From the NCBI GenBank assembly GCA_958295865.1, contig CATQHF010000003.1, forward strand, positions 186,001 through 250,000: a stretch of DNA of 64,000 nt, in the 5' to 3' direction. Numbering within the stretch: the stretch's first letter is position 1; each line of letters starts with the position of its first letter. A program made the translations under genes and the position numbers. The DNA is from an uncultured Dehalococcoidia bacterium (GTDB lineage Bacteria; Chloroflexota; Dehalococcoidia; Lucifugimonadales; JADFKI01). The notes below the pieces were generated by a model. The model ran no database searches and was not told the origin of the DNA. It saw nothing but the letters and a program-made list of their open reading frames with translations. Of this stretch, positions 29,118 to 38,933 are shown piece by piece.

Positions 29118-30935
29118 CTAAATGGTAGGGCTGTCTCCCGTGTCGTCGTCGGTGATCCTGATGTGCAGTTCGTCTAAGTGGTTCTGCTCCACGATGTTCG
29201 GCGCTTCGAATAGCGGGTCGAAGCCGCTCTGCGTCTTGGGGAAGGCGATGACATCGCGGATGTTGTCGCGCCCGGTCAGCACCATCATGAGCCTGTCGAT
29301 GCCCGGCGCGATGCCGCCATGCGGGGGCGCGCCGTACTCGAACGCCGTGAGCAGCTGCTCGAAGCGCTCCGCGACCTGCTCTTTGGTGTAGCCAAGCACG
29401 CCGAACACGCGCTCCTGAAGCTCGCGGCTGTGGATGCGAATGCTGCCGCTCGCAAGCTCCTCGCCGTTGGCAACTAAGTCGTACAGCCTGCCGATGACCT
29501 TGCCGGGGTCGCTCTCCAAGAACGCATCATGCCCGTCTTTCGGCATGGAAAAGGCGTGGTGCATCGCGTTCCAGCGTTCAGCGTCCTCGTCCCACTCGAA
29601 CAGCGGGAAGTCAGTCACGAAGGCGAACGCGATGAGGTTGGGATCGGCGAGTTCAAGCCTGCTGCCCATCTCGTTGCGGAGCGCGCTCAATGCCTGATTG
29701 GTCGTCTTGGCGGGGCCCGCCACGATGAGAATCATGTCGCCCGGCTCCGCCTCCGTCCTGTGCGCGATCGCCTTCACCTGCTCAATCGTCAGGAAGCGCG
29801 CCGCCGCCGAGCGTATGCCGTCTTGCGTGAGGTCGTCGAGATCGCCTTCGCCGGTGAGCGCGATGGTAACAAGTCCCTGCGCGCCGTAAGACTTGGCGAA
29901 CTCGATAAGTCCGTCCGTCTGCCGCCGCGTGTATGAGGCGCAGCCGGGCGCTTTGAAGCCCTTGACGATGCCGCCGCTTGCCGCGACCGCGCTGAATACG
30001 CGAAAGTCGGTGTCCGCCGCGATGTCGGTCAGGTCTGCCATGTCCAGGTCGAAGCGCAAGTCCGGCTTGTCCGTGCCGTAGGATGCCATCGCCTCGGCGT
30101 AAGTCATGCGCGGGAAGGGGCGCATAATCCACTTGTCGGGGTACAGGGTCTCTATCAAGCGGGTGTAAAGCTCTTCGATGAGGTTGAGCACATCGTCTTC
30201 CTCTACGAAGCTCATCTCCAGGTCGAGCTGCGTATGCTCCGGCTGGCGGTCGGCGCGCGGGTCTTCGTCGCGGAAGCAGCGCGCAATCTGGAAGTACTTT
30301 TCCACGCCGGCAGCCATGAGAAGCTGCTTTAGCTGCTGCGGCGACTGCGGCAGGGCGTAGAAGCGTCCGGGATACAGGCGGCTTGGGACGAGATAGTCGC
30401 GCGCCCCTTCCGGCGTACTCTTGATGAGGATGGGCGTTTCGACCTCCAGAAAGCCCCTGTCGCATAGGAAGTCGCGGATGAAGCGCACTACCTTATGGCG
30501 CATGATGATGGTGTCGCGCATGGACTGGCGGCGCAGATCCAGGAAGCGGTACTTCATCCGCAGCAGCTCGTCGACCTCGCCGCTCTCGTCGTTGATGTAG
30601 AAGGGCGGCGTCTTGGACTCGTTGAGCACCTTGACCCGCTCGGCGGCGACCTCGATTGCGCCGGTGGCGAGGTTCGGGTTCTCCGTGCCATCGGGCCTAG
30701 CGGTTACACTGCCGGTCACCTGCACGACCCATTCGTTGCGGAGCGACTCGGCGGTAGCATGGATGTCGGGAGCGTTGTCCGGGTTGAACACGACCTGCAC
30801 CAGCCCCTCGCGGTCGCGCAGGTCAATGAAGATTAGTCCGCCATGGTCGCGGCGGCGGTGAACCCAGCCCGCGAGCGTAACCGTCTTGGCGATGTGTTCG
30901 GCGCGCACTTCGCCGCAGCTGATAGTCTTAAGCAA
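29118..30935 (-). CDS. aspS: aspartate--tRNA ligase
   Basis: GWVHRRRDHGGLIFIDLRDREGLVQVVF; YALPQSPQQLKQLLMAAG; GGIAPGIDRLMMVLTGRDNIRDVIAFPK. Confidence 0.97.
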   Translation of the reverse strand: MLKTISCGEVRAEHIAKTVTLAGWVHRRRDHGGLIFIDLRDREGLVQVVFNPDNAPDIHATAESLRNEWVVQVTGSVTARPDGTENPNLATGAIEVAAERVKVLNESKTPPFYINDESGEVDELLRMKYRFLDLRRQSMRDTIIMRHKVVRFIRDFLCDRGFLEVETPILIKSTPEGARDYLVPSRLYPGRFYALPQSPQQLKQLLMAAGVEKYFQIARCFRDEDPRADRQPEHTQLDLEMSFVEEDDVLNLIEELYTRLIETLYPDKWIMRPFPRMTYAEAMASYGTDKPDLRFDLDMADLTDIAADTDFRVFSAVAASGGIVKGFKAPGCASYTRRQTDGLIEFAKSYGAQGLVTIALTGEGDLDDLTQDGIRSAAARFLTIEQVKAIAHRTEAEPGDMILIVAGPAKTTNQALSALRNEMGSRLELADPNLIAFAFVTDFPLFEWDEDAERWNAMHHAFSMPKDGHDAFLESDPGKVIGRLYDLVANGEELASGSIRIHSRELQERVFGVLGYTKEQVAERFEQLLTAFEYGAPPHGGIAPGIDRLMMVLTGRDNIRDVIAFPKTQSGFDPLFEAPNIVEQNHLDELHIRITDDDTGDSPTI

Positions 30936-31031
30936 CTTTATTCCCCCTGAAATCGTAAGCGTGTTAAAGATTATACAGGCTTGGCAGGCAGATTTCAGGG
31001 TTTTAGGCGCTAGGCATTGGGTATCGGAGGG

Positions 31032-31472
31032 CTAGACGGGCATGCTGTATGAGCGCTTCTTCACATTGAGGTGAACGAAGGTCTCGGTGCGCCGCACGCC
31101 CGGAATCGTGCCTATTTTGGCGGTCAGGAATTCGCTCAGCGCGGCGGCGTCCGGCAGCATCGCCCAGCCGTAGATGTCGTAGGGGCCGGTGCTGACCGTT
31201 ACCCAGGACATCTCTTCCATCGCGGCGAGCGCGTCAGACACGGTGTTGGTTTTGTCGGGATCGACCTGCACGCCGATGAGCGCCTCGAACGGGCTGCCCA
31301 TCCTGTCGGGGTTGGGGATGGCGGCAACGAAGATGTGCTCTTCGTCGATGAGGCGGCGGAGGCGACGGCGCACCGTGCCCTCGCTCACGCCCGCGCTGCG
31401 AGCGAGGGAAGCGTTGGAGGTTCTGCCGTTGCGCCGCAGCGTTGCGATTATCGTGGCGTCAAGCTCGTCCAT
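31032..31472 (-). CDS. Lrp/AsnC family transcriptional regulator
   Basis: MDELDATIIATLRRNGRTSNASLARSAGVSEGTVRRRLRRLIDEEHI. Confidence 0.92.
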   Translation of the reverse strand: MDELDATIIATLRRNGRTSNASLARSAGVSEGTVRRRLRRLIDEEHIFVAAIPNPDRMGSPFEALIGVQVDPDKTNTVSDALAAMEEMSWVTVSTGPYDIYGWAMLPDAAALSEFLTAKIGTIPGVRRTETFVHLNVKKRSYSMPV

Positions 31473-31514
31473 GCGGCAATTCTAACTATGCGCTATCGGG
31501 CTGTCAAACTGAAC

Positions 31515-32039
31515 CTAGAAGCGGCGGATTGAGAACCAGGTTGCCAGCGCGAGACCGATGAACAGGTAGAGCATGCCGTAAGCCGCCGCTGGGAATGCGT
31601 ATGTCATCGGCACTGACGCCAGGAGCATGGATGCGGCGCTTACCAGCTTTAGCTTGGTTCCGCGCTTGCGATTGGTCGCAAGGCTCACCGCCTCGCCGAT
31701 GGCGAACCCTACGGCTGATATGATGACGATGTACAGGTATGGCAGGATGGTATTGAGGATGGGGACGCCGACAAACACCAGCCTGAACAGCAGTGGCGCG
31801 GCGACGAAGAACACAGCGCCCAGAACCAGGGCGGTTGCGACGCCTGCCGCTATGCCCCTGATGAGGAAGGGCGTGGTGACATCGTAGGTCGGCACGCGGT
31901 TCACGCGGGCGCAGTTGGGGCAGCGCATGCCCACGGGCGAATGCACAAGGCAGTCGGGGCATATAGGGTCATCGCACCTGCCGCAGCGGATGCCGGTCTC
32001 TTTCTTTGGATGCCTAGCGCAGTACAGCGTTTGTGTCAT
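31515..32039 (-). CDS. B-box-type zinc finger membrane protein
   Basis: YCARHPKKETGIRCGRCDDPICPDCLVHSPVGMRCPNCAR then TM helices. Confidence 0.75.
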   Translation of the reverse strand: MTQTLYCARHPKKETGIRCGRCDDPICPDCLVHSPVGMRCPNCARVNRVPTYDVTTPFLIRGIAAGVATALVLGAVFFVAAPLLFRLVFVGVPILNTILPYLYIVIISAVGFAIGEAVSLATNRKRGTKLKLVSAASMLLASVPMTYAFPAAAYGMLYLFIGLALATWFSIRRF

Positions 32040-32742
32040 TGGCTGATGCCTCGGGAATGTCTGAATTAGGGATGCGGTTTGTCCAGTCTTCACGCCTGCT
32101 CACATCTCTGTCCCACAGGATGCGGCAGGCTATCGTTCGCAAGATGGGCTGCCCCGTCGATGGGCGCTCCCAGTTCGCGGTCAGCCGCTTGGCGATGTGC
32201 AGCGCGAGTATCAGCAGGCACATCGCTATAATCTCCGGCGGTCTGTCGAATGCGATGGCGCTTGCGGGCAGCGCGATTACCGCCGCCAGCGTCAGCAGGG
32301 CGACATCCTTGAACACGAGACGCCCCAGCCCGACGATTATGACTGCGGCGATGAGCGCCTCGTACCAGAGGGCGAACGCGAGCACGAGTCCGCCCGCCGT
32401 GCCGATGCCTCTGCCGCCAGTAAAGCGGATGTACGGCGACCAGTTATGCCCGGCTACGGCGGCGAGTCCGACGGCGACCTGCACGGCAAGGTTGTCGTCC
32501 GGGGTCGCATAGAGCCATCGCACCAGCAGAACCGGCAATATGCCCTTGCCCACGAGGTCGAACGCGCCGATGACGACTCCGGTCTTTGCGCCCAGATGCG
32601 CCACGGCGTTGGATGCGCCCACATTGCCGGAGCCGTACTCGCGGATGTCTATGCCTGAGGTGAAGCGGGCGACGAGATATGCCGTAGGGATGCTGCCCCA
32701 GAGGTAGGCGATGGCTATCAGGATGCCGTCTGCGAGCGTCAT
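32014..32742 (-). CDS. plsY: glycerol-3-phosphate acyltransferase PlsY
   Basis: YLWGSIPTAYLVARFTSGIDIREYGSGNVGASNA; FTGGRGIGTAGG; the long ORF start upstream is spurious. Confidence 0.9.
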   Translation of the reverse strand: MTLADGILIAIAYLWGSIPTAYLVARFTSGIDIREYGSGNVGASNAVAHLGAKTGVVIGAFDLVGKGILPVLLVRWLYATPDDNLAVQVAVGLAAVAGHNWSPYIRFTGGRGIGTAGGLVLAFALWYEALIAAVIIVGLGRLVFKDVALLTLAAVIALPASAIAFDRPPEIIAMCLLILALHIAKRLTANWERPSTGQPILRTIACRILWDRDVSRREDWTNRIPNSDIPEASANDTNAVLR

Positions 32743-33602
32743 TTTGCCGCTGCCGCCTTGAGCGCGTAGAGGGCTTCCACGCTGGACATGGGGGGCCCTA
32801 CGCTGCCGGGTTCGGGTTCGTTGGGGTTGCCGAGCGCGTGATAGTCGCTGCCGCCGCAGGGGATGAGCGCGAACTCGTCGGCTAAGCCGCGCAGCCATTC
32901 GACCTGCTCCGGCGTGTAGTCGCCGTAATAGACTTCCATGCCGACAAGCCCGGCTTGCTTGAGTTCGTCCAGGGTTTCGGGCAGGGATGATACGCCGGCG
33001 CGGTCGGACTTTGTCTCTGAGTAGGTGGGGTGCGCCATCACGGGCAGCGCGCCATGCTCTGCCAGCAGGCGCACGGCGTCTCGCGGCTCGAGCTTCGCGC
33101 GCTCGGCGTATGCCGCGCCGTTGCGCCCGATGTACTTGTCGAAGGCGTCGCGCGAGTATTGCACATAGCCGGCTTCGACGAGCGCCTGGGCTATGTGCGG
33201 CCTGCCGATGGATGCCTCGCCCGCTATCTGCCGCACGCGCTCCCATGTTATGGCGAGTCCCATCGCGTTTAGGTTCTCCACCATCTTCTTGCCGCGATTT
33301 TCGCGCCCGCTGCGAAACTCCTCCAAGATGCTCTGGAGGTCGGCGTCGTGGTGGTCGACGAAGTAGCCGAGAATGTGGATCTCGCTGCCGGGTACATCGG
33401 TGCTCAGCTCGATGCCGGGGATGACGGTCATTTGCGGGTAGGCGCGGGCAGCCTCGAACGCTTCGGGCAGTCCGTTGGTGGTGTCGTGGTCGCTGATGCA
33501 GATCACCTTCAAGCCGCGCTCGGCGCACAGCGTTATGAGCTGCGTGGGCGTGAGCGTGCCGTCTGAGAAGGTTGTGTGCAGGTGCAGGTCGGCTTCTATC
33601 AT
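32739..33602 (-). CDS. PHP domain phosphoesterase
   Basis: ADLHLHTTFSDGTLTPTQLITLCAERGLKVICISDHDTTNGL. Confidence 0.93.
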   Translation of the reverse strand: MIEADLHLHTTFSDGTLTPTQLITLCAERGLKVICISDHDTTNGLPEAFEAARAYPQMTVIPGIELSTDVPGSEIHILGYFVDHHDADLQSILEEFRSGRENRGKKMVENLNAMGLAITWERVRQIAGEASIGRPHIAQALVEAGYVQYSRDAFDKYIGRNGAAYAERAKLEPRDAVRLLAEHGALPVMAHPTYSETKSDRAGVSSLPETLDELKQAGLVGMEVYYGDYTPEQVEWLRGLADEFALIPCGGSDYHALGNPNEPEPGSVGPPMSSVEALYALKAAAAK

Positions 33603-33611
33603 GATGTACTC

Positions 33612-33651
33612 AAAAGACCGTCAGGGACTTGGCGTGCAAGCCCTGACGGTC
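33612..33651 (-). terminator. rho-independent terminator after rny
   Basis: Minus strand GACCGTCAGGG-loop-CCCTGACGGTC followed by TTTT. Confidence 0.8.
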
Positions 33652-33681
33652 CCTCCATTGCTATTGTTCGGTGTGTCAAGG

Positions 33682-35286
33682 TTAGCGAGCGTACTCTACG
33701 GAGCGGCTCTCCCGAATGACCGTTACCTTTATCTGCCCCGGATAGACGAGCGTCGCTTCGATTTTCTTCACGATGTCGTGCGCCATCTTCGCGGCGGTGG
33801 CGTCGTCCACGGACTGGGGCTTGACCATGACGCGCACCTCGCGCCCGGCTTGTATCGCGTAGCACTTTTCGACGCCGTCGAAGGCGCGCCCAACATCTTC
33901 GAGGGCTTTGAGGCGCTTGATGTAGTTTTCGGCGGTGTCCCTGCGGGAGCCGGGGCGCGCGGCGCTGATGGCGTCCGCCGCTGAGACGATGAACGCCTCG
34001 GTGGTGCTCATCACATCGTCGTGGTGTTCGGCTATGCAGGTGCATACGGTCTTGGGGACGTTGTGCCTTGAGGCTACATCCGCGCCAATCTCGGCGTGGG
34101 GTCCTTCGACCTCGTGGGTTAGCGCCTTGCCGAGGTCGTGCAGCAAGCCGCCTGCTCTGGCGACCTTGATGTTCGCGCCCACTTCGGATGCAATCATTCC
34201 GGATAGGTGCGCGACTTCGATGCTGTGCTGCAAGACATTCTCGCCGTAGCTGTAGCGGTACTTCAGGCGTCCGAGCAGCTTCACCACATCGGGATGCAGC
34301 CCGCGAACACCGACTTCTAGGGCGGCTTGCTCGCCGTTCTTCCATATAGTTTCCGAGACATCCTTCTCCGACCTGCCGACCATATCCTCGATGCGGGCGG
34401 GATGTATTCTGCCGTCCGCGACGAGGTTGGTTACGGCGAGGCGGGCGATTTCCCTTCGCACGGGGTCGAAGCAGGATAGGGTTACTGCCTCCGGGGTGTC
34501 GTCTATGATGAGGTCGACGCCGGTGGCTTTTTCGATTGCGCGTATATTGCGTCCTTCACGGCCTATAAGACGACCTTTCATGTCGTCGCTTGGGAGCTGC
34601 ACTGTGGTGACTGTGGCTTCGGAGACCACATCTGCCGCGAACCTGTGAATTGCGAGGGCGAGGATGTCGCGCGCCTTTTCGTTGGCGTTAGCCCTTGCCT
34701 GCTCTTCGAGGTCGCGGTATCGGATAGCCAGCTCGTGCTGAATATCCTGTTCGGCGGTGTGCATCAGCTTGCCGCGGGCGTCTATCAGAGTCAGCCCGGC
34801 AGTCTCTTCGAGCTTAAGGAGTTGCTCAGCGCACATCCGCTCAATCTTCTGCTGATGCTCTTGCTGCATCTGCTTGATCTGCTGCTTGCGCTGGGCTTTC
34901 AGGTCGGTCAAGGAACGCTCGATGTCCTCGGCTGCCTTCTCCTTGTCGGAGAGTTTGCGCTCTCTGCGGTCGAGATTGTTGGCGCGCCGCTCTACATTCT
35001 CCTGGCGGTTGGCGACGCGGCGTTCGGTGCGCTGAACTTCAGCACGGCGTTCGCGGATTTCAGATTCAGCATCGGAGCGAAACTTTAATGCCTCCTCTTT
35101 GCCCTCGATGATGATTGCGCGCCGCTCGTCGGCGGCGTCTTCCAGTATTTGAGCAGCCTCTGACTGCGTTGCGGCATAGCTTCTGCTTTGAAGCAGCCCT
35201 CTTCCGAAGTATCCACCAAGCGCGCCTATGGTTAGGCCAATGAGGACGGCGAGTATTGAAAAGATTGCGATTTCCATTTTACTCAC
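33682..35286 (-). CDS. rny: ribonuclease Y
   Basis: N-terminal TM, long coiled coil, KH (GRLIGREGRNIRAIEKATGVDLIIDDTPEAVTLSCFDPVRREIA), HD domain. Confidence 0.97.
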   Translation of the reverse strand: MSKMEIAIFSILAVLIGLTIGALGGYFGRGLLQSRSYAATQSEAAQILEDAADERRAIIIEGKEEALKFRSDAESEIRERRAEVQRTERRVANRQENVERRANNLDRRERKLSDKEKAAEDIERSLTDLKAQRKQQIKQMQQEHQQKIERMCAEQLLKLEETAGLTLIDARGKLMHTAEQDIQHELAIRYRDLEEQARANANEKARDILALAIHRFAADVVSEATVTTVQLPSDDMKGRLIGREGRNIRAIEKATGVDLIIDDTPEAVTLSCFDPVRREIARLAVTNLVADGRIHPARIEDMVGRSEKDVSETIWKNGEQAALEVGVRGLHPDVVKLLGRLKYRYSYGENVLQHSIEVAHLSGMIASEVGANIKVARAGGLLHDLGKALTHEVEGPHAEIGADVASRHNVPKTVCTCIAEHHDDVMSTTEAFIVSAADAISAARPGSRRDTAENYIKRLKALEDVGRAFDGVEKCYAIQAGREVRVMVKPQSVDDATAAKMAHDIVKKIEATLVYPGQIKVTVIRESRSVEYAR

Positions 35287-35678
35287 CTTCCTTTCTTGAT
35301 GATTTGCCCTAGATTATCTAGGTCTCCCAATGAATTAATAGTATAGTCAACGTCAATAAGTGTCAAGCAGCGCGCCGCCGTGTGCGGCACGCTCAGGATG
35401 CGCCGAAGGGAGGGCGGCAGAGGCGCGAATAGGTGGTGATAGACTGCTGAATGGCGTTCAAGTGTGGACGCCGCGACGATGGGTTGCCGCGTCGCTCAGG
35501 GCGTGTACGCGCGCTGCGGCATGGGGGGCATGCGTACCGTGCTAACGGGCAGTCAAAAATACAGATTGGTTGATAGCGTTTCTATTAGGCGGTTTGCTGA
35601 GCGCTCTGTCCTTCGACAAGCTCAGGATGAACGAGGATTTCATTTTCGTCCGCCCAAATGGAAACGCTATCGCTTGGT

Positions 35679-36647
35679 TCAGCCGTCCAATGCTTGAAGC
35701 TGCCGGATGACGGTCTGCGGCGACGGGCGATCTGTTTTGCTTCCGATGTGCTTCCATCGGATGATGCCATCCTTGTCGATGATGAAGGTTGACGGCATTG
35801 CGATCTTGCCGGTGAATACGCCGTAGTCTTGGATGACGCTTCCGCCCGGGTTGTAGAGGATGGGGAAGGGCGGGCCCCAGCTTTGCGCCGCTTCCTGCGC
35901 GCCTGACAGGTCGTCCGCGCTGATTGCCAGCACGATGGCGTCGTGTTCTTCTATGGCGGCGTATTGGTCTGCCAACTCGACGAGTTGGGCGCGGCAGAAC
36001 GGTCACCAGAACGCTCGGTAGAAGACGAGCACGATGTTCTTGTCGCCCTGGTAGGCGTTCAGATTATATTCGCCGCTTCGCGCGCTCGCCAGCGTAAAGT
36101 CGGGCGCGGCGTCATCGAGCTCGTTGCCGACTACGGGTTCGGACGGCGGGATTGGCGTTGCGGTGGGTACGGGCGCGGCAGTGGGAGTTGCCGTTGGCGG
36201 CATCGGAGTAGCGGACGGCGTAGGCGCGGGCGTGGGTTGCGCGGCAACGGATTTCGCAGGCGTCGGCTCGGCGGTTGGGGGCGTGGGCGTTGCGGTCGAC
36301 GGCGGCAGCGATGCGGCTGTCGCCGCTTGCGTCGCTGTCGGGATGAGTTGCGCCGCGACTGCTTTCGCCGGCGCTGCCGTCGCGGTAGGCTGCGCGACGG
36401 CGGGTTGCGCTGTGGCGGCAGCGGGCGCGGGTATCGCTGTGGCGGTGGGCTGCGCCTTAGCTACGGGCGGCGTTGCAGGCGGGGTTGTGGGTGCGGCGGC
36501 CGGCTCTGCCGGCGCGGTCGCGGACATTTGTTGAGGCGCGGCGGCGGTAGGCTGCGCTGCGGGCGTGGGCGCGGCGCATGCAAGAAATATCATGCATGCG
36601 AGTGTCAATAGCAGTATGGCGTAAGTCGATTTTCTGAACATGCTCAT
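35679..36647 (-). CDS. predicted selenoprotein: lipoprotein with Pro/Ala/Thr linker and peroxiredoxin-like (AhpC/TSA) domain, in-frame UGA (36003-36005) read as Sec
   Basis: ORFs 36003..36692 and 35679..35975 share one frame, separated only by TGA and 9 sense codons; joined sequence VFYRAFW-U-PFCRAQLVELADQYAAIEEHDAIVLAISADDLSGAQ fits the Prx-like family at the catalytic Cys; lipobox FLAC. Confidence 0.8.
35972..35988 (-). promoter_or_regulatory. candidate bacterial SECIS hairpin (CCAACUC-GUC-GAGUUGG)
   Basis: 7-bp perfect stem; loop G lies 21 nt after the UGA. Confidence 0.6.
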
Positions 36648-36870
36648 AGTTACTCCGATGCAACTCATAGGGTTGTAACTAATAGGATGCACAATCCAGC
36701 CAAACGATAGTTGTCAGGGCGGCGCTGCTTGACCTTAGGCAGCGCCTTGCCTACACTCACAGGCGAACGCATTTAGGGTAACACAGAGTTGAGCGCGGCG
36801 GTTGTGGGCAGCGCGGTTGGCGCTCTTTATCTGCAACATCTACAACAGGACTGCCGCCAAGCGGGGATAG

Positions 36871-38262
36871 ATGAGCCACGATTTTTCATCCACTACGGCA
36901 ACGGACGGCTCGCTTAGCCTGTTCGCGGACTTGTATGAGCTGACGATGGCGCAGGCGTATTGGCAGGCGGGCGTTACCGCCGATGCGTGTTTCAGCCTGT
37001 TCGTGCGGCGTCTGCCTAGTGAGCGCGGCTACTTGGTGTTCGCGGGGCTTGAGGATATGCTGGATGCGCTCGACAGCCTGCGGTTCACTCAGTCGGACAT
37101 CTCGCATCTGCGCTCGCTGTCGCTGTTCGACGACGGCTTCTTGGAGTATCTCGCCGGGCTGAGCTTTAGCGGCAGCGTGCGCGCGATGCCGGAGGCGAGT
37201 GTGTTCTTTGCCAACGAGCCTGTGCTGGAAGTAACCGCGCCCGTCATCGAGGCGCAGATTGTGGAGACGCTGCTGCTGAATCAGTTCAACATCCAGACGA
37301 TGCTGGCGACTAAGGCGGCGCGGGTGGTTAGCGCGGCGAATGGGCGCATGGTAGTAGATTTCGCGGCGCGGCGCACTCAGGGCATAGACGCCGCGCTCAA
37401 GTTCGCGCGCGCGGCTTACATCGCCGGGTTCGCGGGTACTAGCAATGTGCTGGCGGGCAGGCGCTACGGCATTCCGGCGGTAGGCACGATGGCGCACTCG
37501 TTCATTACTTCGTTCGACAGCGAGATAGAGGCGTTCAGCGCATACGCCGCCGCATTTCCCGATGATTCCACTTTTCTGGTGGACACCTTCGACACAATTG
37601 AGGGCATGCGAAACGCCATAGTCGTGGCTAAGCGGATGCGGGAGCAGGGGCATGAGTTGAACGCCGTCAGGCTGGATAGCGGGGATTTGCTGACGCTGTC
37701 GATCGAGGCGCGCGCGATGCTGGACGCTGCGGGGCTACCCGATGTGCGGGCGCTTGCCAGTGGGGGACTCGATGAGTTTGAAATCGAGCGGTTGCTTGAG
37801 GATGGCGCGATGATTGACGGCTTCGGGGTTGGAACCAATGTGGGTACATCGGCTGATTATCCTTGGCTCGATTGCGTGTATAAGCTGGTGGAGTATGACG
37901 GCAAGCCCGTGATGAAGCTGAGTGAGGGCAAAGAGACGCTGGTGGGCGCGAAGCAGATTTTTCGCAGCAAGGACGATGATTGCCGCTTCGCCGGTGATGT
38001 GATTGCATGCGCGGATGAGCCTACGCTACAGGGCAGCGAGCCGCTGCTGGTGGAGGTCGTGCGCGGCGGTAGGCGGCTATCGCCCGCGCCCACGCTCGCG
38101 GAGCTTCGGCAGCGATGCGCGTCCGCCTTGGATTGCCTGTCCCCGGCGCACAAGCGATTGAGGTCGCCGCATGAGTATCCTGTCCGTGTGAGTGAGCATC
38201 TTCGGATGCGCCAAGCTCAGGCTAAGCAGGCTATACTGCAACGCATAGCGAAATCCGAGTAG
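36871..38262 (+). CDS. pncB: nicotinate phosphoribosyltransferase
   Basis: LFADLYELTMAQAYWQAG; MVVDFAARRTQGIDAALKFARAAYIAGFAGTSNVLAG; MAHSFITSF. Confidence 0.95.
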   Translation: MSHDFSSTTATDGSLSLFADLYELTMAQAYWQAGVTADACFSLFVRRLPSERGYLVFAGLEDMLDALDSLRFTQSDISHLRSLSLFDDGFLEYLAGLSFSGSVRAMPEASVFFANEPVLEVTAPVIEAQIVETLLLNQFNIQTMLATKAARVVSAANGRMVVDFAARRTQGIDAALKFARAAYIAGFAGTSNVLAGRRYGIPAVGTMAHSFITSFDSEIEAFSAYAAAFPDDSTFLVDTFDTIEGMRNAIVVAKRMREQGHELNAVRLDSGDLLTLSIEARAMLDAAGLPDVRALASGGLDEFEIERLLEDGAMIDGFGVGTNVGTSADYPWLDCVYKLVEYDGKPVMKLSEGKETLVGAKQIFRSKDDDCRFAGDVIACADEPTLQGSEPLLVEVVRGGRRLSPAPTLAELRQRCASALDCLSPAHKRLRSPHEYPVRVSEHLRMRQAQAKQAILQRIAKSE

Positions 38263-38284
38263 CAGCCGGAGCAAGGAGGTAGAT

Positions 38285-38848
38285 ATGGCGCGTATTCCGT
38301 ATATTTCCGAGGGAGATTTGCCCGCCGACAAGCGGCACATATATGAGCATATCGCGGCGACGCGGGGCGGGATTGATGGCATTGGCATGCCGAATTCGTT
38401 CAGGCTGCTGATGAACAGCCCGGACGCGGCTGAAGCGGTCGGGCAGTTGGGCGAGCATGTGCGGCTGCATTCTACGCTCGACGCCGTGATTCGTGAGACG
38501 GCTATCTTGGGGGTGGCGCGCGCGCTCGACAGCGGGTATGTGTGGGCGCATCACGAACCTGTGGCGAGGGCGGTGGGCGTGCGTCCGGCGGTCATAGACG
38601 CTATTCGCGAGGGCAGAGCGCCGATGGGGTTGCCGCCGAAAGAGGGCGTGTTCGCGCAGGCGGGCAATGAGTTTGTACGCAATGGCGCGCTCAGCGAGCG
38701 GACATTTCAGGCGATAGAGCATCTGCTTGGAGCGCAAGGGGCGGTGGAACTTGTGGTGGTCATAGGCTACTATGCGATGCTGAACGCGATGCTCGTCTCG
38801 CTTGGCGTGGAGCCGGAGGCGCACTTGGAGGCGTCGCTGCCGGAGTAG
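38285..38848 (+). CDS. carboxymuconolactone decarboxylase family protein
   Basis: MARIPYISEGDLPADKRHIYEHI...ETAILGVARALDSGYVWAHHEPVAR. Confidence 0.85.
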   Translation: MARIPYISEGDLPADKRHIYEHIAATRGGIDGIGMPNSFRLLMNSPDAAEAVGQLGEHVRLHSTLDAVIRETAILGVARALDSGYVWAHHEPVARAVGVRPAVIDAIREGRAPMGLPPKEGVFAQAGNEFVRNGALSERTFQAIEHLLGAQGAVELVVVIGYYAMLNAMLVSLGVEPEAHLEASLPE

Positions 38849-38933
38849 CAGGGCGGGTTTTGCGGCATATATGCCCGTTGGAAGCGCTGGATTCCTGCGA
38901 AAGCAGGAATGACGGGATGAAAAGAGGTGGAGA

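Noticed and set aside
32743-33528. N-terminal extension of the PlsY ORF (32014..33528)
   Set aside because: Overlaps the PHP-domain gene out of frame; PlsY starts at 32742.
36003-36005. UGA as ordinary stop, pseudogene, or UGA=Trp recoding
   Set aside because: Position matches a conserved Cys, frame stays open with a conserved domain, and other genes here use TGA as stop (e.g. 56531) and TGG for Trp; nonsense mutation not fully excluded.
35943-36611. 222-aa plus-strand Gly/Arg-rich ORF
   Set aside because: Antisense of the low-complexity linker of the Prx-like lipoprotein; composition artefact.
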